64,000 bases of DNA from Salmonella enterica subsp. diarizonae (GCF_008692785.1 NZ_VXJV01000001.1:682001-746000), one strand, 5' to 3'. Counted from the stretch's first letter, positions 8,824 to 20,320 are shown. Program-made: numbers and translations. Notes: a model not told the origin generated them from the sequence alone.

Positions 8824-10959
8824 TTACTCGCCCTGTTCGCTCGCCGGAGCTTCCGGCGCAGCCGCAGGTTGAGACTGCTCGGTTGCTTCTTTAATGCTCA
8901 GACGTACACGGCCCTGGCGGTCAACTTCCAGAACCTTAACCGGCACTTCCTGACCCATCTGCAGATAGTCGGTCACTTTCTCTACACGCTTATCCGCGAT
9001 TTGAGAGATGTGAACCAGACCTTCTTTACCGCCGCCGATGGCAACAAACGCGCCAAAGTCAACGATGCGGGTCACTTTACCATTGTAGATACGACCGACT
9101 TCGATCTCCGCGGTGATCTCTTCGATACGACGGATAGCGTATTTCGCTTTTTCACCGTCGGTCGCCGCGATCTTCACAGTACCGTCATCTTCGATTTCGA
9201 TGGTAGTACCGGTCTCTTCAGTCAGCGCGCGGATCACAGAACCGCCTTTACCGATCACGTCTTTGATCTTGTCCGTGCTGATCTTGATGGTATGGATACG
9301 CGGCGCGAATTCAGAGATATCGCCGCGCGGCGCGTTGATCGCCTGTTCCATCACGCCCAGGATGTGCAGACGCGCGCCTTTCGCCTGATTCAGCGCCACC
9401 TGCATGATCTCTTTGGTGATACCTTCAATTTTGATATCCATCTGCAGCGCAGAGATACCGTCGCGGGAACCCGCCACTTTGAAGTCCATATCGCCCAGGT
9501 GATCTTCGTCGCCCAGAATGTCAGACAGTACAACGTAGTTGTCGCCTTCTTTCACCAGACCCATCGCGATACCCGCTACGGCGGCTTTAATTGGCACGCC
9601 AGCGTCCATCAGCGCCAGAGAAGCACCGCACACGGAAGCCATAGAGGAAGAACCGTTGGATTCAGTAATCTCAGACACCACGCGAACGGTGTACGGGAAT
9701 TTATCCATGTCCGGCATCACTGCCAGCACGCCGCGCTTCGCCAGACGACCGTGACCAATTTCACGACGCTTAGGAGAACCGACCATGCCGGTTTCGCCTA
9801 CGGAGTACGGAGGGAAGTTGTAGTGGAACAGGAAGCTGTCAGTACGCTCGCCCATCAGTTCATCAAGCACCTGCGCGTCACGGGCAGTGCCCAGTGTTGC
9901 GGTAACCAGCGCCTGCGTTTCACCACGGGTGAACAGAGCGGAACCATGAGTACGCGGCAGCACGCCAGTGCGCACGTCCAGACCGCGGATCATGTCTTTT
10001 TCACGGCCATCGATACGCGGCTCGCCTGCCAGTACGCGGCTACGAACCACGTTTTTCTCAATCGCGTGCAGGATTTCGCCCAGTTCATTAGCGTCCAGAG
10101 TTTCATCTTCTGCGATAAGCTGATCGATGGTTTCGGATTTGATCACGTCAACCTGAGCATAGCGCTCTTGTTTATCGGTGATGCGGTACGCGTCGCTCAG
10201 ACGAGATTCAGCCAGCGCAGCAACGCGCGCGTTCAGTGCGTCGTTGACGGCTTCCGGCTGCCAGTCCCAACGCGGTTTACCAGCTTCTTTCACCAGGTCG
10301 TTGATCGCCTGGATAACGACCTGTTGCTGCTCGTGACCGAATACCACCGCGCCCAGCATAGTGTCTTCGCTCAGCAGTTCAGCTTCGGATTCCACCATCA
10401 GCACAGCCGCTTCAGTACCGGCAACCACCAGGTCCAGTTTGCTCTCTTTCAGCTCGTCCTGGGTCGGGTTCAGTACGTACTGCTCGTTGATATAGCCAAC
10501 ACGCGCCGCGCCGATTGGGCCGTTGAACGGAATGCCGGACAGCGACAGCGCAGCGGATGCGCCGATCATCGCCACGATATCCGGGTTAACCTGCGGGTTA
10601 ACGGAAACGACGGTGGCGATAACCTGCACTTCGTTAACGAAACCTTCCGGGAATAGCGGACGAACCGGGCGGTCAATCAGACGCGCGATCAGGGTTTCGC
10701 CTTCGCTTGGACGGCCTTCACGACGGAAGAAGCTGCCCGGGATACGGCCAGCAGCGTAGGTACGCTCCTGATAGTTAACGGTCAGTGGGAAGAAGTCCTG
10801 GCCTGGCTTGGCTTTTTTCTGGCCGACAACAGTAACGAATACGGCGGTGTCATCCATGCTTACCATAACAGCGGCTGTGGCCTGACGCGCCATCATGCCA
10901 GTTTCCAGCGTTACGGTATGCTGACCGTACTGGAATTTACGAACGATCGGATTAAGCAA
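8824..10959 (-). CDS. pnp: Polynucleotide phosphorylase
   Basis: 711 residues. 3'-5' phosphorolytic exoribonuclease, trimeric, part of the RNA degradosome; it degrades mRNA and protects many sRNAs. Domains in order: RNase PH-like 1 (about 1-150), helical linker, RNase PH-like 2 (about 310-540), KH (about 552-611, with the GKGGSVIR loop), S1 (about 620-690). The start is the TTG at 10959, preceded by AAGGAT, giving the E. coli length; the upstream ATG would add 13 residues. The 240-nt leader before it is where RNase III and PNPase autoregulate in E. coli. Confidence 0.97.
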   Translation of the reverse strand: MLNPIVRKFQYGQHTVTLETGMMARQATAAVMVSMDDTAVFVTVVGQKKAKPGQDFFPLTVNYQERTYAAGRIPGSFFRREGRPSEGETLIARLIDRPVRPLFPEGFVNEVQVIATVVSVNPQVNPDIVAMIGASAALSLSGIPFNGPIGAARVGYINEQYVLNPTQDELKESKLDLVVAGTEAAVLMVESEAELLSEDTMLGAVVFGHEQQQVVIQAINDLVKEAGKPRWDWQPEAVNDALNARVAALAESRLSDAYRITDKQERYAQVDVIKSETIDQLIAEDETLDANELGEILHAIEKNVVRSRVLAGEPRIDGREKDMIRGLDVRTGVLPRTHGSALFTRGETQALVTATLGTARDAQVLDELMGERTDSFLFHYNFPPYSVGETGMVGSPKRREIGHGRLAKRGVLAVMPDMDKFPYTVRVVSEITESNGSSSMASVCGASLALMDAGVPIKAAVAGIAMGLVKEGDNYVVLSDILGDEDHLGDMDFKVAGSRDGISALQMDIKIEGITKEIMQVALNQAKGARLHILGVMEQAINAPRGDISEFAPRIHTIKISTDKIKDVIGKGGSVIRALTEETGTTIEIEDDGTVKIAATDGEKAKYAIRRIEEITAEIEVGRIYNGKVTRIVDFGAFVAIGGGKEGLVHISQIADKRVEKVTDYLQMGQEVPVKVLEVDRQGRVRLSIKEATEQSQPAAAPEAPASEQGE

Positions 10960-11015
10960 AATAATATCCTTTCCAATTTTTGACGGCACAATACGCACCG
11001 TCGTTAATACCCGAT

Positions 11016-11180
11016 CTTCTGCGCATCCTCGCGACTAATGACAACCCTAACCCTGATTCGGGTGAAGCCTCTCATTAGCCGCGCGAACCTCTGCAACGGA
11101 AGATCATTCATAGCAACAATACATTAGTTTCCAGTGAATTGCTGCCGTCCACTTGAAAAAAGGGGCCATTAGGCCCCTTC
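11016..11180 (+). ncRNA. sraG: Candidate sRNA SraG opposite the pnp leader
   Basis: E. coli and Salmonella carry the sRNA SraG in the pnp-rpsO gap on the strand opposite pnp. Here the plus strand has a possible promoter (TTGACG 10980-10985, about 18 bp, TTAATA 11004-11009). The rpsO hairpin at 11162-11177 followed by TTCTTTCT could end it, giving about 165 nt. Boundaries are inferred. It would be antisense to the pnp leader. Confidence 0.4.
11155..11180 (-). terminator. rpsO terminator
   Basis: On the minus strand GGGGCC-TAAT-GGCCCC is followed by TTTTTTC, 20 bp after the rpsO stop. This is the well-known rpsO t1 position, which separates rpsO mRNA from pnp with partial read-through. Confidence 0.9.
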
Positions 11181-11199
11181 TTTCTGAAACTCGCAAGAA

Positions 11200-11487
<288 letters not shown>

Positions 11488-11530
11488 TTAAGAATGAAAG
11501 GACGCCGATCTCTAATTCAGCGGTCCCAGT

Positions 11531-11730
11531 GTATACACTTCATCCTTCAAACTGCCTCTGTGTTGGCTGCGTCCGCTCACCTCAGTCACTTACTTGAGTA
11601 AGCCCCTGAGGATGTAATGAGAGATATCCTTGTCCCTCACCAGAGGCAGCCTTAGGCTGTTCAAATTCGTTCCAGACGAATTTGTCTCTTCCTTGCCGCC
11701 TTGATGCAGCTCGAATGATTTTGTGTACAC
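11531..11730. repeat. ERIC (IRU) element with internal insertion, between truB and rpsO
   Basis: Matches the enterobacterial ERIC consensus. The core CGCTCACCTCAGTCACTT at 11574-11591 and GAGTAAGCCCCTGAGGAT at 11596-11613 fit the two ERIC primer sites with few mismatches. The left arm GTTGGCTGCG and the right arm CTTGCCGCCTTGATGCAGCTCGAA-like segment are also present. A normal ERIC is about 126 bp; this one is about 200 bp because about 75 bp (roughly 11614-11688) is inserted in its right half. The insert holds a 9-bp hairpin, CAAATTCGT/ACGAATTTG at 11662-11684. Ends show TA-containing near-inverted termini (GTATACAC / GTGTACAC). It accounts for most of this gene-free stretch. Confidence 0.85.
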
Positions 11731-11814
11731 GCCCGCAAACTGTTAAATAATTTACGCGACGTTAAGCGGCGGTATTCTACTCGTAGCGCTCTCTTATCGC
11801 AAGACGAAGCGACG

Positions 11815-12759
11815 TTATGCCGGATACTCTACTACCAGTCGACGGGGCGCAACACGACCTTCGTCGTCAATTTCGCCCATACCGATAAATTTACCGTCTT
11901 CACCTTCCGTCACACGAACCAGTCCATTCAACGGCGCGCCCGTGGTACGAACCGGGTTGCCATTTTTGAAGTATACCGAAGACGTTAACGGCAGATTAAC
12001 AACAGGATAGTCCGAAGCAGGACTATCCATTGGCATCAATAATGGATCGAGCAACTGCGCTGCCGGAACGCCTTGCTGTTCCGCCTGCGCCACCAGCGTC
12101 TGCAAATGCTCCAGCGTGACCATTCGCTCTACCGGATACTTACTTACCGTCAGACGGCGCAGGTAAATGACGTGTGCGCCGCAGCCCAGCTTCTCACCTA
12201 AATCGTCAATAATGGTACGAATATAGGTGCCTTTCGAGCAGTGAACTTCCAGTTCAAGTTCGTTACCTTCGTGGCGAATAAACAGCAGTTCGTAGACGGT
12301 AATCGGGCGGGCTTCGCGCGGCACTTCGATACCCTGACGGGCATATTCGTACAGCTTCTTGCCCTGATACTTCAGCGCTGAATACATCGACGGAATCTGT
12401 TCGATATCCCCACGAAAGGTCTCCAGCGCGCTCGCAAGCTGCCCGGCGCTGAAAGTCACCGGACGCTCCAGCACGATTTGACCATCGGCGTCAGAGGTAT
12501 CCGTACGCTGCCCCAGACGGGCAATAACACGATAGCGTTTGTCAGAATCCAGCAGGTACTGCGAAAATTTTGTCGCTTCACCGAGGCAAATCGGCAACAT
12601 GCCGGTCGCCAGCGGGTCCAGCGCGCCGGTATGCCCGGCGCGGTTGGCATTGTAGATGCGCTTAACTTTCTGCAGCACGTCATTGCTGGACATGCCCTGC
12701 GGCTTATCCAGCAGCAGAACGCCGTGAATATCGCGGCCACGACGACGAGGACGACTCAT
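11815..12759 (-). CDS. truB: tRNA pseudouridine-55 synthase TruB
   Basis: 314 residues. Makes pseudouridine 55 in the T-loop of nearly all tRNAs and also acts as a tRNA chaperone. The catalytic Asp is D48 in [13 protein letters not shown]; a PUA domain covers about 250-314. The ATG shares one base with the rbfA stop (TGATG), so translation is coupled. Part of the nusA-infB operon. Confidence 0.97.
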   Translation of the reverse strand: MSRPRRRGRDIHGVLLLDKPQGMSSNDVLQKVKRIYNANRAGHTGALDPLATGMLPICLGEATKFSQYLLDSDKRYRVIARLGQRTDTSDADGQIVLERPVTFSAGQLASALETFRGDIEQIPSMYSALKYQGKKLYEYARQGIEVPREARPITVYELLFIRHEGNELELEVHCSKGTYIRTIIDDLGEKLGCGAHVIYLRRLTVSKYPVERMVTLEHLQTLVAQAEQQGVPAAQLLDPLLMPMDSPASDYPVVNLPLTSSVYFKNGNPVRTTGAPLNGLVRVTEGEDGKFIGMGEIDDEGRVAPRRLVVEYPA

Positions 12760-13160
12760 CAATCCTCCTTGCTGTCGTCCGGGTTCACACGACGTTCTTC
12801 GTCATGTTTCACCACGTTAGTCACCAGGTTGGACATACGCATCCCTTCCACCAGCGAGTTATCGTAGAAGAAGGTGAGTTCCGGCACGATACGCAGGCGC
12901 ATCGCTTTACCCAGCAGGCTACGGATAAATCCGGACGCTTCCTGCAACGCTTTGATACCCGCTTTCACCGCGTCTTCATCCTTGTCGTTCAGGAAGGTCA
13001 CAAACACTTTGGCATAGGCCAGGTCACGGGACATTTCGACACCGGAGACGGTGGTCATCATGCCCAGGCGCGGGTCTTTAATTTCGCGCTGCAGGATGAT
13101 GGCAATCTCTTTTTGCATCTCCTGGGCCACACGCTGCGGGCGACCGAATTCTTTCGCCAT
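12759..13160 (-). CDS. rbfA: 30S ribosome-binding factor RbfA
   Basis: 133 residues, single KH-like domain. Binds late 30S precursors and helps 16S rRNA 5' processing, essential for cold growth. The start at 13160 ([11 protein letters not shown]) is preceded by CTGGAGAATTATT; the upstream in-frame ATG at 13196 lies inside the terminator-like hairpin and is not used. Cold-linked partner of infB and deaD in the same transcript. Confidence 0.97.
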   Translation of the reverse strand: MAKEFGRPQRVAQEMQKEIAIILQREIKDPRLGMMTTVSGVEMSRDLAYAKVFVTFLNDKDEDAVKAGIKALQEASGFIRSLLGKAMRLRIVPELTFFYDNSLVEGMRMSNLVTNVVKHDEERRVNPDDSKED

Positions 13161-13183
13161 AATAAATTCTCCAGAATAAAGAC

Positions 13184-13208
13184 AAAAAAGGGGCATTCAG
13201 CCCCTTTT
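13184..13208 (-). terminator. Terminator-like hairpin just before rbfA
   Basis: On the minus strand AAAAGGGGC-TGAAT-GCCCCTTTTTTG has the shape of a rho-independent terminator. It lies inside the infB-rbfA spacer, ending about 24 nt before the rbfA ATG. It probably reduces, but does not stop, transcription into rbfA-truB. Confidence 0.75.
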
Positions 13209-13215
13209 AAATTCA

Positions 13216-13248
13216 TGCCGGGTGGCGCTTCGCTTACCCGGCCTACGC
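13216..13248. repeat. REP unit between infB and rbfA
   Basis: TGCCGGGTGGCGCTTCGC followed by TTACCCGGCCTACG is a single REP palindrome, lying between the hairpin at 13184 and the ERIC at 13259. Confidence 0.8.
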
Positions 13249-13258
13249 AAAATTATCT

Positions 13259-13373
13259 TCTAAGTATTTTGGGTTGCAACAAGGCGGCAAGAGTGTGAAT
13301 CCCCGGGAGCATAGATAACTATGTGACCGGGGTGAACACTCGTAGCCAACGCAGTTGCGGCCCGAAAGACGAC
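13259..13373. repeat. ERIC (IRU) element between infB and rbfA
   Basis: The core GTGAATCCCCGGGAGC at 13294-13309 and TATGTGACCGGGGTGAAC at 13319-13336 match the ERIC central inverted repeat. GTTGCAACAAGGCGGCAAG lies on the left and GTAGCCAACGCAGTTGC on the right. About 115 bp, near the normal length. Its orientation is opposite to the ERIC at 11531-11730, and it is transcribed as part of the operon mRNA right after the infB stop. Confidence 0.85.
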
Positions 13374-13378
13374 GAAGA

Positions 13379-16057
13379 TTAAGCGATGGTACGTTGGATC
13401 TCGATGATCTCGAACACTTCAATCATATCGCCAACGCGAACGTCGTTGTAGTTCTTCACGCCGATACCACATTCCATGCCGTTACGGACTTCGTTAACGT
13501 CATCTTTGAAGCGGCGCAGGGATTCCAGCTCGCCTTCATAGATAACCACGTTGTCGCGCAGTACGCGGATTGGGTTATGGCGTTTAATCGTACCTTCGGT
13601 AACCATACAGCCCGCGATCGCGCCGAATTTCGGCGATTTGAACACATCGCGCACTTCAGCCAGACCGATGATCTGCTGTTTCAGTTCCGGAGACAGCATA
13701 CCGCTCATCGCAGCTTTCACTTCGTCGATCAGGTTATAGATGACGGAGTAGTAACGCAGATCCAGGCTTTCAGACTCGATCACTTTACGCGCAGATGCAT
13801 CGGCACGCACGTTGAAGCCGACCAGAATCGCGTTGGACGCCGCAGCCAGGGTGGCGTCAGTTTCGGTGATGCCCCCTACGCCGGAACCGATGATCTTCAC
13901 TTTAACTTCGTCAGTAGACAGTTTCAGCAAGGAGTCGGAGATCGCTTCCACGGAACCCTGTACGTCAGCCTTCAGCACGATGTTCACTTCGTGAACTTCG
14001 CCTTCGGTCATGTTGGCGAACATGTTCTCAAGTTTCGATTTTTGCTGACGCGCCAGTTTCACTTCACGGAATTTGCCCTGACGGTACAGCGCCACTTCAC
14101 GCGCTTTCTTCTCGTCACGGACCACGGTGACTTCGTCACCGGCAGCCGGAACGCCAGACAGGCCGAGAATTTCCACCGGAATGGACGGACCCGCTTCCAG
14201 CACTTCCAGACCCAGCTCGTTACGCATCGCGCGCACACGGCCATATTCGAAGCCGCACAGCACGATATCGCCTTTGTGCAGCGTACCTTCGCGTACCAGA
14301 ACGGTAGCCACCGGACCACGACCTTTATCAAGGAAGGATTCAATGACCGCGCCGCTCGCCATACCTTTACGTACGGCTTTCAGCTCCAGGACTTCGGCTT
14401 GCAGCAGGATCGCGTCCAGCAGTTCGTCGATACCGGTGCCCGCTTTCGCAGACACGTGGACGAACTGGCTTTCACCGCCCCACTCTTCCGGCAGAATGCC
14501 GTACTGGGACAGCTCGTTCTTCACACGATCCGGATCGGCTTCCGGCTTATCAATTTTGTTCACCGCCACAACCACCGGCACACCTGCCGCTTTCGCGTGC
14601 TGGATAGCTTCGATAGTCTGCGGCATCACGCCGTCGTCTGCCGCCACCACCAGAACCACGATATCCGTTGCCTGGGCGCCGCGAGCACGCATGGAGGTAA
14701 ACGCGGCGTGGCCCGGGGTGTCCAGGAAGGTGATCATACCGTTGTCAGTTTCAACGTGGTATGCGCCGATGTGCTGGGTAATGCCGCCCGCTTCGCCAGA
14801 GGCCACCTTCGTTGAACGAATGTAGTCCAGCAGAGAGGTTTTACCGTGGTCAACGTGACCCATGATGGTCACAACCGGTGCGCGCGGTTCAGCCGCAGCG
14901 CCGGTGTCACGGTCGCTCATTACCGCTTCTTCCAGTTCGTTTTCACGACGCAGGATAACCTTATGGCCCATCTCTTCGGCGACCAACTGTGCGGTTTCCT
15001 GGTCTATGACCTGGTTGATGGTAGCCATGGCGCCCAGTTTCATCATCGCTTTGATGACCTGAGAGCCTTTAACCGCCATCTTGTTCGCCAGTTCGCCAAC
15101 GGTGATGGTTTCACCGATCACCACGTCGCGGTTAACGGCCTGAGCGGGCTTCTGGAAGCCTTGCTGTAAAGAAGACCCTTTACGCTTACCACCTTTACCG
15201 CCGCGAACCGCAGCACGCGCTTCTTCACGATCGGCTTTGGATTCGGCATGTTTGCCTTTTTTCGCCGGACGAGCCGCTTTCGCATTACGGCCACGACCGC
15301 GACCGCCTTCTACTTCACGATCGCTTTCGTCTTCGGCCTGGCGAGCGTGCTGAGAAGTGGTGACATGATAGTCACTGGTGTCTTCTACAGGCTCAGGCGT
15401 TGCGGTCCATTTGTTTTCTTCCGCCATGCGGCGAGCTTCTTCTGCTACACGACGCGCTTCTTCTTCGAGTTTGCGACGTGCTTCTTCTTCCGCTTTACGC
15501 TTCAGTTCTGCAGCTTCATTCTCACGGCGGGCTTTTTCGGCCTGGGCGGTTTTGGTCATATCGTCAGTCTGTTGATTGCTCACTTTGTCTTTTTCCGCAG
15601 CTTCACGTTTCGCTTTTTCAGCGGCTTCACGCTTAGCTTGTTCTGCGGCCTCGCGTTCAGCTTTTTGTTGCGCCTCGCGTTTGGCCTGTTCTTCTGCCTC
15701 ACGACGGGCTTGCTCTTCCGCTTCACGCTGCGCCTGTTCTTCCGCGGCAAGGCGTTCAGCCTCTTGCGGGTCGCGTTTTACAAAGGTGCGCTTCTTGCGG
15801 ACTTCGATTTGTACCGATTTACTTTTTCCACCGGTACCTGGAATATTCAGGGTGCTGCGCGTTTTACGCTGCAGCGTCAGTTTATCGGGACCAGAAACCG
15901 CTTCGCGGTTCAGGTGCGCCAGTAAAGTCTGTTTTTCTTGTGCGGACACAGAGTCGTCAGCAGATTTCCGGATACCTGCATCAGCAAACTGCTGTACCAG
16001 GCGATCCACGGAAACCTGTCTCTCTGCGGCCAGCGCTTTTACGGTTACATCTGTCAT
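13379..16057 (-). CDS. infB: Translation initiation factor IF2
   Basis: 892 residues. GTPase that brings fMet-tRNA to the 30S P site. The N-terminal IF2_N domain is followed by a long charged coil (about 100-215) made of EEQAKREAE-type repeats. The G domain has GHVDHGKT 400-407, DTPGH 446-450 and NKID 500-503; domains II-IV follow to the end. The internal GTG at residue 159 (15581-15583) and ATG at 167 correspond to the start sites of the shorter IF2 isoforms known in E. coli. Two residues longer than E. coli IF2, with the difference in the coil. Confidence 0.98.
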   Translation of the reverse strand: MTDVTVKALAAERQVSVDRLVQQFADAGIRKSADDSVSAQEKQTLLAHLNREAVSGPDKLTLQRKTRSTLNIPGTGGKSKSVQIEVRKKRTFVKRDPQEAERLAAEEQAQREAEEQARREAEEQAKREAQQKAEREAAEQAKREAAEKAKREAAEKDKVSNQQTDDMTKTAQAEKARRENEAAELKRKAEEEARRKLEEEARRVAEEARRMAEENKWTATPEPVEDTSDYHVTTSQHARQAEDESDREVEGGRGRGRNAKAARPAKKGKHAESKADREEARAAVRGGKGGKRKGSSLQQGFQKPAQAVNRDVVIGETITVGELANKMAVKGSQVIKAMMKLGAMATINQVIDQETAQLVAEEMGHKVILRRENELEEAVMSDRDTGAAAEPRAPVVTIMGHVDHGKTSLLDYIRSTKVASGEAGGITQHIGAYHVETDNGMITFLDTPGHAAFTSMRARGAQATDIVVLVVAADDGVMPQTIEAIQHAKAAGVPVVVAVNKIDKPEADPDRVKNELSQYGILPEEWGGESQFVHVSAKAGTGIDELLDAILLQAEVLELKAVRKGMASGAVIESFLDKGRGPVATVLVREGTLHKGDIVLCGFEYGRVRAMRNELGLEVLEAGPSIPVEILGLSGVPAAGDEVTVVRDEKKAREVALYRQGKFREVKLARQQKSKLENMFANMTEGEVHEVNIVLKADVQGSVEAISDSLLKLSTDEVKVKIIGSGVGGITETDATLAAASNAILVGFNVRADASARKVIESESLDLRYYSVIYNLIDEVKAAMSGMLSPELKQQIIGLAEVRDVFKSPKFGAIAGCMVTEGTIKRHNPIRVLRDNVVIYEGELESLRRFKDDVNEVRNGMECGIGVKNYNDVRVGDMIEVFEIIEIQRTIA

Positions 16058-16081
16058 GCTGTTCCTTCCTGCTACAGTTTA

Positions 16082-17584
16082 TTACGCTTCGTCGCCGAAC
16101 CAGCAAATATTACGGGCAGCCATAATCAGCTCACCGGCTTTTTCGTCGGTCAACCCTTCGATATCAGCCAGATCATCAATGCCCTGGTCGGCGAGATCTT
16201 CCAGCGTACAAACACCACGAGCCGCCAGTTTGAAAGCCATATCGCGATCTAATCCTTCCAGATTCAGCAGATCGTCAGCCGGTTTATTATCACCGAGGCT
16301 TGCTTCCTGGTCCTGCGCCAGAGTGGCCAGTGCGTTTTTAGCACGCTCGCGCAGTGCTTCAACGGTCGGCTCATCAAGGCCGTCAATTTCCAGCAGTTCT
16401 TTCATTGGCACATAAGCCAGTTCTTCGAGCGTGGAGAAACCTTCTTCTACCAGAACGGTCGCGAACTCTTCATCAATATCAAGATATTTAGTAAAGATCT
16501 CGATAGCGGCATGTGTTTCAGCCTGATGTTTAGCCTGCAGGTCATCAACGGTCATTACGTTGAGTTCCCAGCCGCTCAATTGCGAAGCCAGGCGGACGTT
16601 CTGACCATTACGTCCGATCGCCTGCGCCAGATTACCGGCTTCAACGGCGATATCCATGGTATGTTTATCTTCGTCCACCACGATAGACGCGACGTCTGCC
16701 GGCGCCATCGCATTAATGACGAACTGCGCCGGGTTATCATCCCACAGCACGATATCAATACGCTCGCCGCCCAGCTCGGTAGAGACCGCCTGAACGCGCG
16801 CGCCGCGCATACCCACGCAAGCGCCGACCGGATCGATACGCTTATCGTTGGTTTTCACCGCGATTTTCGCACGAGAACCCGGATCGCGAGCCGCCGCTTT
16901 AATTTCAATCACTTCTTCGCCGATTTCCGGCACTTCAATGCGGAACAGTTCAATTAGCATTTCCGGCCTGGAGCGGGTGACGAATAGCTGCGCGCCACGC
17001 GCTTCCGGGCGAACAGCATACAGCACGCCGCGAATACGGTCGCCAGGACGGAAGTTTTCACGCGGTAGCATATCTTCACGCAGAATCACCGCTTCAGCGT
17101 TACCGGCCATCCCTTCGGATTTAATTTCCAGAGAGATATTGTCGCGGTTCACTTTCTTCACCACGCCAGTGACGATTTCGCCTTCCTGGTCGCGGAACTG
17201 ATCGACAACCATCGCCCGTTCGGCTTCACGGACTTTCTGCACGATAACCTGTTTCGCAGTCTGCGTGGTGATACGGTCAAAGGTGACAGATTCAATCTGA
17301 TCTTCAACATAGTCGCCGACATTCAGGCTTTCGTCTTCAAAGCGCGCCGCTTCCAGTGTAATTTCCTTCGTCGGCATGGTCACTTCTTCAACGATCAACC
17401 AACGGCGGAAAGTATCAAAATCACCGCTTTTACGATCGATTTCTACACGAACATCGATCTCCTGCTCATATTTTTTCTTTGTTGCTGTCGCCAGCGCACT
17501 TTCCAGCGCTTCAAAAATTTTTTCGCGTGGCAGCGCTTTTTCGTTGGAGACGGCTTCAACAACAGCCAAAATTTCTTTGTTCAT
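16082..17584 (-). CDS. nusA: Transcription termination/antitermination factor NusA
   Basis: 500 residues. Binds RNA polymerase, promotes pausing and hairpin termination, and takes part in rRNA and lambda antitermination. Order: N-terminal RNAP-binding domain (1-130), S1 (about 135-200), KH1-KH2 (about 230-345), two acidic repeats (about 365-425 and 440-495). It is five residues longer than E. coli NusA. Ends 24 nt before infB, with rimP upstream. Confidence 0.97.
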   Translation of the reverse strand: MNKEILAVVEAVSNEKALPREKIFEALESALATATKKKYEQEIDVRVEIDRKSGDFDTFRRWLIVEEVTMPTKEITLEAARFEDESLNVGDYVEDQIESVTFDRITTQTAKQVIVQKVREAERAMVVDQFRDQEGEIVTGVVKKVNRDNISLEIKSEGMAGNAEAVILREDMLPRENFRPGDRIRGVLYAVRPEARGAQLFVTRSRPEMLIELFRIEVPEIGEEVIEIKAAARDPGSRAKIAVKTNDKRIDPVGACVGMRGARVQAVSTELGGERIDIVLWDDNPAQFVINAMAPADVASIVVDEDKHTMDIAVEAGNLAQAIGRNGQNVRLASQLSGWELNVMTVDDLQAKHQAETHAAIEIFTKYLDIDEEFATVLVEEGFSTLEELAYVPMKELLEIDGLDEPTVEALRERAKNALATLAQDQEASLGDNKPADDLLNLEGLDRDMAFKLAARGVCTLEDLADQGIDDLADIEGLTDEKAGELIMAARNICWFGDEA

Positions 17585-17611
17585 CGCGGGCTTTTCACCT
17601 CATCCAGACTG

Positions 17612-18064
17612 TTAAAAGTGGGGAACCAGGTTCGCCTTCTGGATATTACTCAGCGCGAACACTTCATCTTTGCCTTCGACTGTGACGGTAATCATTTCAC
17701 CGTCCACCGCTTTGATAATGCCCTGCCACTTGCGACGGTTCTGTACCGCCATGCGAAGAACCAGCGCGACTTCTTCACCCTGGAAACGCGCATAATGATC
17801 GGCAGTGAACATAGGACGGTCGAGACCCGGTGACGAGACTTCAAGGTTGTAAGCCACGGAGATAGGATCTTCAACGTCCAGCACCGCGCTTACCTGGTGG
17901 CTCACATCAGCACAATCATCAACATTGATGCCATCTTCACTATCAATATAGATGCGCAGTGTGGATGTGCGACCGCGAATAAATTCGATGCCGACCAGCT
18001 CATAGCCTAAGGCTTCAACTGGCGCTGTAATCATCTCTGTTAATTTTTGCTCTAATGTGGACAA
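17612..18064 (-). CDS. rimP: Ribosome maturation factor RimP
   Basis: 150 residues. Binds free 30S subunits and is needed for 16S rRNA maturation. The start is taken as the TTG at 18064 (reads [10 protein letters not shown]...), as in E. coli, with a G-rich GGGGGTGGG before it; the upstream frame would add only four residues. Alpha/beta N-domain followed by a small SH3-like C-domain. First protein gene after the metY tRNA. Confidence 0.95.
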
Positions 18065-18081
18065 GCCCACCCCCAAGACAT

Positions 18082-18102
18082 AAAAAAAGGGCCTAAAGCC
18101 CA
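18082..18102 (-). terminator. Attenuator hairpin in the metY-rimP leader (t2)
   Basis: On the minus strand GGGC-TTTAG-GCCC is followed by seven T. It lies about 20 nt before rimP. Together with the next hairpin it forms tandem leaky terminators between tRNA and protein genes. Confidence 0.75.
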
Positions 18103-18123
18103 GTTATTCTGTAGTCAGATAAC

Positions 18124-18147
18124 AAAAAACCCCGATAAATCGGGGCT
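18124..18147 (-). terminator. metY terminator (t1)
   Basis: On the minus strand GCCCCGATTTATCGGGG (6-bp GC stem) is followed by TTTTTTG, about 125 nt after the tRNA. Separates stable tRNA from the rimP-nusA mRNA with read-through. Confidence 0.85.
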
Positions 18148-18271
18148 TTAGATAACTGAACCCTATAACCGCAACTGCGGTCTGGTGTACCTTCCGAAAG
18201 AATTTTTTTCAAATCCAGCTACGAAGGACATAATCTTCACAGTATATTTGAAAAAGAACTCTAAGGGAAAG

Positions 18272-18348
<77 letters not shown>

Positions 18349-18363
18349 CCTGAAACGTGGCAA

Positions 18364-18392
18364 ATTCTACTCGTTTTGGGTAAAAAATGCAA
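18364..18392 (-). promoter_or_regulatory. metY proximal promoter
   Basis: On the minus strand TTGCAT, 17-bp spacer, TAGAAT. The start point would fall about 8 nt before the tRNA 5' end. Strong sigma-70 match. Confidence 0.7.
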
Positions 18393-18405
18393 ATACTGCT
18401 GGGAT

Positions 18406-18424
18406 TTGGTACCGAGGACGGGAC
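18406..18424 (-). repeat. tRNA-Leu 3'-end fragment (direct repeat of leuU end)
   Basis: TTGGTACCGAGGACGGGAC is identical to 20233-20251, the 3' end of leuU: T-arm 3' strand, acceptor 3' strand and CCA (18 nt of tRNA plus 1). Same orientation as leuU; the similarity stops abruptly after this block. It and leuU bracket argG. Confidence 0.85.
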
Positions 18425-18439
18425 GTAAAATCTGCGCAC

Positions 18440-18469
18440 AGTATAGTGACCAGGCATGAGTAATGTCAA
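18440..18469 (-). promoter_or_regulatory. metY distal promoter
   Basis: On the minus strand TTGACA, 18-bp spacer, TATACT, a near-consensus sigma-70 promoter. Transcription would start about position 18433 and run at once into the tRNA-Leu fragment. An ARG-box-like site (18490-18503) lies just upstream, so ArgR may affect it. Confidence 0.7.
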
Positions 18470-18489
18470 CCTTATTCCCAATATGCAGA

Positions 18490-18503
18490 TGAATGAATAT
18501 TAC
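18490..18503. promoter_or_regulatory. Upstream ARG box (ArgR site) in the metY-argG spacer
   Basis: TGAATGAATATTAC matches the ArgR core TGAATNNNNATTCA in 11 of the defined bases or nearly so. It lies about 115-135 bp upstream of the two promoter-proximal boxes; E. coli argG also has a distant third box. Confidence 0.5.
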
Positions 18504-18603
18504 TCTTCGTTATACTCATCCCACCTCTCCGGCTTATACACGCATTTCACAACGTTATTTTAGTAAACCCTCACTAAACGCTTCCTGTCTCTGATAAAAG
18601 ATG

Positions 18604-18642
18604 ATTAAATGAAAACTCATTTATTTTGCATAAAAATGCACT
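18604..18642. promoter_or_regulatory. Tandem ARG boxes of argG
   Basis: Two core matches, TAAATGAAAACTCA (18606-18619) and TGCATAAAAATGCA (18627-18640), have centres 21 bp apart. That is the spacing of two 18-bp ARG boxes with a 3-bp gap. They lie 50-90 bp before the argG ATG, over the likely promoter, so arginine-ArgR should repress argG. Confidence 0.65.
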
Positions 18643-18644
18643 GA

Positions 18645-20036
<1,392 letters not shown>

Positions 20037-20054
20037 CCGAATGATATTTCTCAC

Positions 20055-20077
20055 AGGCCGCGCAAGCGGCCTTTTTT
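20055..20077 (+). terminator. argG terminator
   Basis: AGGCCGC-GCAA-GCGGCCT followed by TTTTT, 20 nt after the stop. Typical rho-independent terminator. Confidence 0.9.
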
Positions 20078-20092
20078 ATGGGGGATGATAAC

Positions 20093-20166
20093 TGTAGGCC
20101 GAATAAGGCGTACACGCCGCCATCCGGCATTGATTGCCTGGTGACGCTACGCTTATCAGGCCTACA
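20093..20166. repeat. BIME between argG and leuU
   Basis: Two facing REP units (TGTAGGCCGAATAAGGCG... and ...GCTACGCTTATCAGGCCTACA). E. coli K-12 has yhbX at this place; here only this repeat remains. Confidence 0.85.
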
Positions 20167-20193
20167 TGCCACATCATTTGACGGGGCTCAGAC

Positions 20194-20219
20194 GAAAAAA
20201 AAGACGCTTTTCAGCGTCT
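20194..20219 (-). terminator. leuU terminator
   Basis: On the minus strand GACGCT-GAAA-AGCGTC is followed by eight T, starting about 15 nt after the tRNA CCA. Ends the secG-leuU transcript. Confidence 0.9.
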
Positions 20220-20233
20220 CTTTTCTGGAATAT

Positions 20234-20320
20234 TGGTACCGAGGACGGGACTTGAACCCGTAAGCCCTATTGGGCACTACCACCTCAAGGTAGCGTGTCT
20301 ACCAATTCCACCACCTCGGC
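20234..20320 (-). tRNA. leuU: tRNA-Leu (GAG)
   Basis: 87 nt, class II with long variable arm (TGCCCAATAGGGCTTA), anticodon GAG in CTTGAGGT, CCA encoded. Reads CUC/CUU codons. Directly after secG on the same strand, probably co-transcribed. Its last 18 nt are duplicated at 18407-18424. Confidence 0.97.

Noticed and set aside
8869-10656. 595-codon open frame on the plus strand opposite pnp
   Set aside because: Composition is His/Arg/Phe/Gln-rich with no recognisable domain; it is the mirror of strongly biased pnp codons. pnp itself is certain.
13355-14815. 486-codon open frame opposite infB
   Set aside because: Antisense shadow of a highly expressed gene; no domain recognised.
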